From NCBI RefSeq assembly GCF_900094925.1, contig NZ_FMAY01000002.1, positions 278,760-342,759 of the forward strand: a DNA stretch of 64,000 bases, written 5' to 3'. The stretch comes from Kosakonia oryzendophytica (GTDB lineage: Bacteria > Pseudomonadota > Gammaproteobacteria > Enterobacterales > Enterobacteriaceae). Under the pieces are notes generated by a model. That model ran no database searches. It saw only the letters and a program-made list of their open reading frames with translations, and was not told the DNA's origin. The translations under genes and the position numbers were made by a program. Positions 58,630 to 64,000 of the stretch are shown in pieces (within the stretch, counting starts at the first letter, position 1; each line of letters starts with the position of its first letter).

Positions 58630-59457
58630 ATGCCACAGTCAGTGGAAAATCTAACCGCAGAGCAAGGGATCGTACTGGACGCGTTATCCGCGGGCTATCA
58701 CCAACAGGTTATCGTCGACAATATCAGCCTGGCCCTCCCAGCCGGGAAGATGACCGTGCTGGTGGGGGCTAACGGTTCGGGCAAATCCACGCTGCTTGGC
58801 ACGATTGCCCGCATGCTGAAACCGCTTGGCGGCAGCGTGCTGCTTGATGGCAAAGCCATTCATCAACAGCCAACCAAAGCCGTCTCCCGGCAGTTAGGTA
58901 TTCTGCCGCAGTCGCCAATTGTGCCGGAAGGATTGACCGTGTTTGAGCTAGTGTCGCGCGGGCGTTTTCCATGGCAGAGCTTTATGCGCCAGTGGTCGGA
59001 AGACGATGAGCTGGCAGTGCAGGAAGCGCTCAATCTTACCGGGACCGCCGGGTTTGCCCATCAACCCGTCGACAGCCTCTCCGGCGGGCAACGTCAGCGC
59101 TGCTGGATCGCGATGGCGCTGGCGCAGCAAACGCCGGTGATCCTGCTGGATGAACCCACCACCTTTCTCGATCTGCGCTACCAGGTAGAGATCCTCGAAC
59201 TGCTGCATTCACTGACGCGCCATCATCACCGGACAGTCGTGGTGGTATTGCATGATCTTAATTTTGCAGTGAACTACGCCGACACGTTGGTGTTCCTCAA
59301 ACAGGGGCGCTTACAGGGCGTGCTCCACGAAGGGGATCCCTGCACGCCAGAGCTGATCAAAAACGTCTTCGACGTTGACGTGCAGATGTCGCTGAACCCG
59401 CTAACCGGAAAACCCTTCTTTATGCCTTTCCGCAAACCTTATGGAGACGGCGCGTGA
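58630..59457 (+). CDS. Iron-siderophore ABC importer ATPase (FepC/FecE type)
   Basis: A 275-residue ATPase of the iron-chelate importer family: Walker A GANGSGKST (about residue 46), signature [17 protein letters not shown], Walker B VILLDEPTTFLD and H-loop VLHDLNFA. It forms an operon with two permeases and a binding protein; the stop overlaps the next start by 4 bases (GTGA). It powers uptake of the chelate taken in by the divergent TonB receptor. Confidence 0.94.
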   Translation: MPQSVENLTAEQGIVLDALSAGYHQQVIVDNISLALPAGKMTVLVGANGSGKSTLLGTIARMLKPLGGSVLLDGKAIHQQPTKAVSRQLGILPQSPIVPEGLTVFELVSRGRFPWQSFMRQWSEDDELAVQEALNLTGTAGFAHQPVDSLSGGQRQRCWIAMALAQQTPVILLDEPTTFLDLRYQVEILELLHSLTRHHHRTVVVVLHDLNFAVNYADTLVFLKQGRLQGVLHEGDPCTPELIKNVFDVDVQMSLNPLTGKPFFMPFRKPYGDGA

Positions 59458-60479
59458 GCGCTGTGCCGCTTGTCGCCCGCCGCCGTGCCGGGCGTACGGG
59501 GATGACGTTTGTCGTGTTACTGCTGCTGTTGCTGGCGGCGGGTATTGCGCATTTGGGGCTGGGGGCGCGTTATATAGCGCCGCCTGCGGTTATCCGGGCG
59601 CTGGTGGATTTTGATGCCCGTAATTTCGATCATCGCGTGATCGTCAGTCTGCGCTTGTTGCGTCTGGTGGCAGCACTGTTTACCGGCGCGGCGCTGGGTG
59701 TCGCCGGGGCGCTGTTGCAGTCAGTGATCCGCAACCCATTGGGCGAACCGCATATCCTTGGCCTCAATGCTGGCGCGGCGCTGGCCGTGGTGGCGACCAC
59801 TGCGCTGGGCGTCAGTCTTGGGGATTCCTCTTTCAGCCGCCCGCTGATTGCCGCAGGCGGTGCCGCGGCGCTCTTCTCGCTGGTGATGGCTCTCTCTGCG
59901 GCGGGGCGTGCGGGGTTTACGCCGATGAAAGTGACGCTCTGCGGCGTGGCGCTGTCAACGTTTGCCTCCTCCATAACTGCGGCGATCCTGATCTTTGATG
60001 AACAGACGTTGTTGAGCATGCGCACCTGGCTGGCGGGGGATCTCGCCGGGTTGAACTGGGCGTTGATTCAGCCTGCAGCTTTTGCTGCGCTGGCCGGGTT
60101 TGTGTTGGCTCTCTGGCTGTCGCCATCGCTGAATATGCTGGCGCTGGGCGATAGCATGGCGCGTGGCCTGGGGGTGTCGCTGGTGCGCACCCGCGTGCTG
60201 TCGCTGCTGGCTATTGCGCTGCTGTGCGGTGCGGCGGTGTCGGTAGCCGGTCCCATCGGTTTTATCGGTCTGGTGGTGCCTCATATGGTGCGTCGGTTTG
60301 CCGGGGACGATTTGCGCGCCGTGGTGCCGCTGTCGGCGCTGGGGGGCGCGTTACTGTTATTACTGGCGGATATCGCTGCCCGGATGTTGCTGTCACCGCA
60401 GGAACTGGCGACTGGCGTGATGACCGCGTTGGTCGGTGCGCCGCTGTTTATTGTGCTGGCGGCGAGGTTTTTTAAATGA
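59454..60479 (+). CDS. Iron-siderophore ABC importer permease (FecCD type) 1
   Basis: A 341-residue permease of the BtuC/FecCD family with about ten membrane helices. RNPLGEPHILGLNAGAALAV in the first third and GFIGLVVPHMVRRFAGDD near residue 265 are family signatures, the latter contacting the ATPase. The start is a GTG inside the ATPase stop overlap. It pairs with the next permease as a heterodimer. Confidence 0.92.
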   Translation: MSAVPLVARRRAGRTGMTFVVLLLLLLAAGIAHLGLGARYIAPPAVIRALVDFDARNFDHRVIVSLRLLRLVAALFTGAALGVAGALLQSVIRNPLGEPHILGLNAGAALAVVATTALGVSLGDSSFSRPLIAAGGAAALFSLVMALSAAGRAGFTPMKVTLCGVALSTFASSITAAILIFDEQTLLSMRTWLAGDLAGLNWALIQPAAFAALAGFVLALWLSPSLNMLALGDSMARGLGVSLVRTRVLSLLAIALLCGAAVSVAGPIGFIGLVVPHMVRRFAGDDLRAVVPLSALGGALLLLLADIAARMLLSPQELATGVMTALVGAPLFIVLAARFFK

Positions 60480-61528
60480 AGGGAAGGCTTCACCACACCG
60501 GGTTGTATGGTGTGCGTATCGGCGGTTTTTCCCGTTTGTTACGCCCACACGCGCTGCGTTGGCTTGCCGGGCTTGGTGTTCTGGCGCTGGTGCTGCTGCT
60601 CTGTGGTGTCACGCAAGGTTCGTTGCCCGTGCCGGCATCGGCAATAGGTCGCGCGCTGTTTTACTCTGCAACGCTTAGCGCAGAGCAGCAGTATGTGGTG
60701 TGGGATATTCGTTTGCCTCGGGTGCTGATGGCGCTGTTGTGCGGCGCGATGCTGGGTATGGCAGGGGCAGCGATGCAGTCGATAACCCGCAACGGACTGG
60801 CGGATCCGGGGCTGATTGGCGTGAAAGAGGGGGCCAGCGTGGTGGTATTAACGCTGGTGCTTGCGTTCCCAGCGGTGGGGTTGGTGTGGCGTCCGCTGGC
60901 GGGTATGGCGGGCGGTCTGCTGGCGGCAGGACTGGTTATGGGACTGGCGAGGGATGTCTCGCGCCCGCGTTTTGTCTTGCTGGGGATTGGCGTCTCCTGG
61001 ACCTTTGCTGCCGGTATCGGCGTGTTTATGACCACCGCCGATGTGCGCGATGTGCAAACCGCGATGATGTGGCTGGCGGGAAGTCTGCATGCCGCCACCT
61101 GGCCGCTGCTGGTGGTCGCGTTGTGCTGGGCGCTACCTGCAATAGTGATCCTGCTGTTAACGGCGCGCGGCGCTGATGTGGCGTTGCTGGGAAAGCAGGC
61201 GGCAACCGGTCTTGGCGTCCGCCTGGCGCGACTTGAATTGCTACGCATTACTGCCCCGGTGTTGCTGACCGCTGCCACGGTTTCTTGCGTCGGCAGTATG
61301 GGATTTGTCGGCCTGATTGCCCCGCATATGGCGCGTTTTCTGCTACGCGGCGGCCAGCGCGCGTTGCTGTGGGGCAGCGCGATGCTGGGCGGGTTGCTGG
61401 TGTTGCTGGCGGATTTGCTCGGTCGGCTGGCTTTTGCGCCATTGCAAATTCCCGCCGGGATTGTGATTTCACTGGTCGGCGGACCATTTTTCCTGTTGCT
61501 GCTGTGGCAGCGGCGGGATCGTTTATAG
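60476..61528 (+). CDS. Iron-siderophore ABC importer permease (FecCD type) 2
   Basis: A 350-residue second FecCD permease. TRNGLADPGLIGVKEGASVV and GSMGFVGLIAPHMARFLLRG are the family signatures. The start overlaps the previous stop by 4 bases (ATGA), so the two membrane subunits are made together. Confidence 0.92.
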   Translation: MKGRLHHTGLYGVRIGGFSRLLRPHALRWLAGLGVLALVLLLCGVTQGSLPVPASAIGRALFYSATLSAEQQYVVWDIRLPRVLMALLCGAMLGMAGAAMQSITRNGLADPGLIGVKEGASVVVLTLVLAFPAVGLVWRPLAGMAGGLLAAGLVMGLARDVSRPRFVLLGIGVSWTFAAGIGVFMTTADVRDVQTAMMWLAGSLHAATWPLLVVALCWALPAIVILLLTARGADVALLGKQAATGLGVRLARLELLRITAPVLLTAATVSCVGSMGFVGLIAPHMARFLLRGGQRALLWGSAMLGGLLVLLADLLGRLAFAPLQIPAGIVISLVGGPFFLLLLWQRRDRL

Positions 61529-61543
61529 ATCCTGAGGAGCCGT

Positions 61544-62491
61544 ATGCGCGTACTTTTTTCACTTTTGCTGCTGGTAGGGTTAAGCGTCAGCGCCGCACAA
61601 CCCTCGCAGGCTTTTACCGACGATCTGGGCCGTGTGGTTACCGTGCCACTGCACCCAACGCGGATTGTTTCTTTGCACGATCTCGACATCACCATCCCGC
61701 TGATCGAACTGGGTGTCCCGCCGGTGGCCAGTCACGGGCGTACGCGGCCGGACGGAACGCATACGCTGCGCTCCAGTGCCATGTTGACCGGCGTCGACTT
61801 TGATAACGCTGACATAAAATTTATCGGCTCGACGGATATTGATATTGAAGCGGTTGCTGCGGCGAAGCCGGATTTGATCATTACCGAACCCAGCCGTAAT
61901 ACGCCGGTCGAGCAACTGGAGAAAATTGCCCCGACGGTGAGCATCGATCATCTTGAAGGCGGCGCGCCGCAGATTTACCGCAAACTGGCACAACTGACCG
62001 GCACGCAGGCCAGGCTGGCGATCCTTGAGCGTCGTTACCAGGCGCAGATCGCGGCGCTGAAACAAACCATCGATACCCGTAATATTACCGTGTCGGTTAT
62101 CCAGGCGAATAACGGCAAAATCAATGCCATGCACAGTTACCACTCTCTGGGACGCGTATTGCGCGATGCCGGTTTCCGTTTCCCGCCGCTGATCGATAGC
62201 ATCCCTGATGGCGGTCGCATTGACGTCAGTGCGGAGCGCCTGCCGGAGCTGGACGCGGATTTTGTGTTTGCCACCTGGCGCGGAGATACCGGCGGTAAAC
62301 CGCAAGATGAGATTGCGGCGATGGATGCCGTGATGCCGGGCTGGTGCGATTTTCTTCATGCCTGCCGTAGCGGCCGCTATGTGCTGATCTCGCGTGAAGA
62401 GGCGATCTCCAACTCCTTTGCCTCGCTAAGCCTGATGGTGGCGCAGGTGCAGTCGCAGATTGCCGGGCGGCCACTGCCAGTGACGAAATAA
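61544..62491 (+). CDS. Iron-siderophore periplasmic binding protein
   Basis: A 315-residue class III binding protein. The signal peptide MRVLFSLLLLVGLSVSAAQPS is followed by FTDDLGRVVTVPLHPTRIVS, the usual opening of the FepB/FecB-like fold, with the long linking helix near the middle (LTGTQARLAILERRYQAQI). It delivers the ferric chelate to the permease pair. CTGAGGAG precedes the ATG. Confidence 0.9.
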   Translation: MRVLFSLLLLVGLSVSAAQPSQAFTDDLGRVVTVPLHPTRIVSLHDLDITIPLIELGVPPVASHGRTRPDGTHTLRSSAMLTGVDFDNADIKFIGSTDIDIEAVAAAKPDLIITEPSRNTPVEQLEKIAPTVSIDHLEGGAPQIYRKLAQLTGTQARLAILERRYQAQIAALKQTIDTRNITVSVIQANNGKINAMHSYHSLGRVLRDAGFRFPPLIDSIPDGGRIDVSAERLPELDADFVFATWRGDTGGKPQDEIAAMDAVMPGWCDFLHACRSGRYVLISREEAISNSFASLSLMVAQVQSQIAGRPLPVTK

Positions 62492-62502
62492 GGGCAACCA
62501 GC

Positions 62503-63396
62503 ATGCTGAACACCAAAAAAGCAAAAGGCCGCGTGGATGTCTACGGTGAGCGCTTTCGGGCGCGGGCGCATACGCTGTCGCCGCGCTTGCAGGCCGTCGC
62601 GCGTTATATCAATGAAAACCGGGAAGGGGTGCTGGAGCATACCGCCATTGAAATCGCGGCGGCGACGCAGACCTCCGATGCGACGGTGGTACGCGCGATT
62701 CAGGCGCTGGGTTTTGCCGGGCTGCGGGATTTAAAGCAGACGCTGGAGCACTGGTTTGGCCCGGCTATCTCATCCGCCGAGAAGATGACCACCACGGTAA
62801 ATGCGCTCTCCTGTGATGTGAATTCCGGGATCGATTTTGTGCTGGAAGGGCATCAACACACCTGTGACATCCTCTCCGCGCCGGATAACCGCTACGCCAT
62901 TGCTCAGGCTGTCGCCTTACTGGTTGAGGCGCGTCAGGTGGCGATTTTCGGTATCGGCGCATCGGGCATTCTGGCGGAATATAGCGCCCGGTTGTTCAGC
63001 CGTATCGGGCTGCCTGCCACGCCGCTTAACCGGACGGGGATCGCCTTGTCGGAGCAGCTCATCAACCTGCAACGCGGTGATGTGATGATCATGATGGCGC
63101 AGAAATCGGCGCATCGCGAAGGGTTAACCACCCTGAAAGAGACGCGGCGGCTGGGCATTCCGGTTATTTTACTGACCAATGCTGTGGATTCGCGCTTTAG
63201 CCAGGAGGCGGATGTGGTGATCCACGTGCCGCGTGGCGGCGAGAAGGGCAAAATTCCGCTGCACGGCACGGTATTGCTGTGCCTGGAGATGATCATCCTG
63301 TCGGTGGCGTCCGCCACCTCACAACGGGCCATTAAAACGGTGAAACGCATTAATGAGTTTCACCGTGGGTTAAAACCGGGTGGAAAGAAGGGCTAG
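62503..63396 (+). CDS. RpiR/MurR-family regulator with SIS domain
   Basis: A 297-residue regulator: an N-terminal HTH_6 domain at about 25-95 (LSPRLQAVARYINENREGV, ATQTSDATVVRAIQALGF) and a C-terminal SIS sugar-phosphate domain at about 130-260 (VAIFGIGASGILAEYSARLFSRIG). It starts 11 bases after the binding-protein gene and is probably on the same transcript. An SIS regulator is unusual in an iron-uptake operon, since the family usually senses sugar phosphates. Confidence 0.9.
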   Translation: MLNTKKAKGRVDVYGERFRARAHTLSPRLQAVARYINENREGVLEHTAIEIAAATQTSDATVVRAIQALGFAGLRDLKQTLEHWFGPAISSAEKMTTTVNALSCDVNSGIDFVLEGHQHTCDILSAPDNRYAIAQAVALLVEARQVAIFGIGASGILAEYSARLFSRIGLPATPLNRTGIALSEQLINLQRGDVMIMMAQKSAHREGLTTLKETRRLGIPVILLTNAVDSRFSQEADVVIHVPRGGEKGKIPLHGTVLLCLEMIILSVASATSQRAIKTVKRINEFHRGLKPGGKKG

Positions 63397-63518
63397 GTAC
63401 AGGAAATACACATCAGCGGCGACAGGCCAAAACGTGTAGCTAATTTCTTGATGTGATTGATGTTGAGCTGTCGCTCGCCGTTCAACACTCTTGAGACCAT
63501 GGATTTGCCACCAATTTA
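63393..63518 (-). pseudogene. Remnant of a HigA-like antitoxin gene
   Basis: Read on the minus strand, this short stretch encodes IGGKSMVSRVLNGERQLN followed by INHIKKLATRFGLSP and then a stop. That is the C-terminal helix-turn-helix half of HigA-type antitoxins. The N-terminal half is missing: two stop codons lie just upstream in frame, and the MFS gene begins directly there. No HigB toxin is nearby. The call is from the conserved SMVSRVLNG-type pattern. Confidence 0.6.
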
Positions 63519-64000
63519 TCATTGTCTCTGGCTACGCTGCCGCCCGCCAATATGGATCACCATTGCAGCGCTGTAAGCCAGCACAATGGCGATACTCATT
63601 TTCCACATTGCTTCACCACCGAGCCCGGAAAGCGGTGTGGCGATGCCGCCAAAAACAAACATCAACATCCCCAGCAGCGCCGAGGCGGTACCTGAATGGC
63701 GAGCATCGACGCTGTTCATCGCCGCCGAACCGGCAATGGTCGAAATACCGCTATTGACCGCAACGGTGAAAAACAGCCCCACCAGCGCCAGCACCGCCAT
63801 ATTGAGCCAGGCAAAAACGGCAGTCATCAACGCCAGCAGCACCGCCAGCGCCAGACCGTTTTTTAACAGCGTCACGCCGCTGATATGCCGCGCCAAACGG
63901 GCGAAAATCAACGCGGAAAGAATCATCCCCACGCCGTTAATGCCAAACACCAGGCTGAACTGGATTGGCGTCAGACCGTATTCGTTTTGCAGGACAAACG
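63519..64000 (-). CDS. MFS multidrug exporter, C-terminal part (runs off the window)
   Basis: The last 160 codons of a major-facilitator protein; the N-terminal part lies beyond base 64000. FGINGVGMILSALIFARLA, SALLGMLMFVFGGIATPLSG and the AMNSVDARHSGTASALLG loop are typical of the Bcr/CflA drug-exporter branch. At least four membrane helices are visible. The frame is open through the window end, so no start is assigned. Confidence 0.8.
   Translation of the reverse strand, partial: FVLQNEYGLTPIQFSLVFGINGVGMILSALIFARLARHISGVTLLKNGLALAVLLALMTAVFAWLNMAVLALVGLFFTVAVNSGISTIAGSAAMNSVDARHSGTASALLGMLMFVFGGIATPLSGLGGEAMWKMSIAIVLAYSAAMVIHIGGRQRSQRQ

Overview
The window reads as the chromosome of a member of the Enterobacteriaceae close to Salmonella, Citrobacter, Enterobacter and Klebsiella. 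The backbone order argI, rraB, miaE, yjgM, yjgN, valS, holC, pepA, lptF, lptG, ahr, leuX is that of enteric bacteria. The miaE gene and an arginine deiminase cluster point away from E. coli K-12. The species cannot be fixed from sequence alone.

Bases 1-19,660 are mostly core genome. They hold arginine catabolism (arcC, arcA) beside argI with two tandem ARG boxes, tabA, rraB, miaE, valS-holC, pepA, the LPS-export permeases lptF-lptG, a fused dihydroxyacetone kinase, the aldehyde reductase ahr and a lone phage-type endolysin. The stretch ends with tRNA-Leu(CAA), a classic integration site.

Bases 19,660-30,230 form an AT-richer island next to that tRNA. A P4-type integrase is followed by a DNA methyltransferase made of two tandem domains, a PLD-fold nuclease, a PHP-ATPase of TrlF type and an IS3-family element. 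I could not find the right attachment site. The IS has no target duplication, so the far end of the island may have been deleted.

Bases 30,230-47,115 are accessory metabolism mixed with conflict genes. mmuP-mmuM, with MetJ boxes, salvages S-methylmethionine. Downstream, a zincin/lipoprotein pair that resembles a T6SS effector and immunity sits between 25-bp repeats copied from the 3' end of mmuM, and an orphan Tai4-like immunity gene follows. Then come the yjhI-H-G-F pentonate operon, a TIR-domain protein, a flavodoxin/DoxX/HxlR cluster and several unknown genes, including a diverged paralogue pair.

Bases 47,115-52,300 hold a compact five-gene operon in which an ABC importer is translationally coupled to the glycerophosphodiesterase gpdQ. 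Together they should import and hydrolyse glycerophosphodiesters.

Bases 52,310-55,740 hold a retron on the minus strand: an OLD-family ATPase with a TOPRIM domain, a structured RNA bounded by a perfect 14-bp inverted repeat, and a reverse transcriptase. The RNA overlaps the last codons of the OLD gene and ends 5 bases before the RT start codon. It is the clearest anti-phage system in the window.

Bases 56,040-64,000 hold a TonB-dependent siderophore receptor, a divergent four-gene ABC importer with Fur-like boxes, an RpiR regulator, the remnant of a HigA-like antitoxin and the C-terminal part of an MFS exporter that runs off the window.
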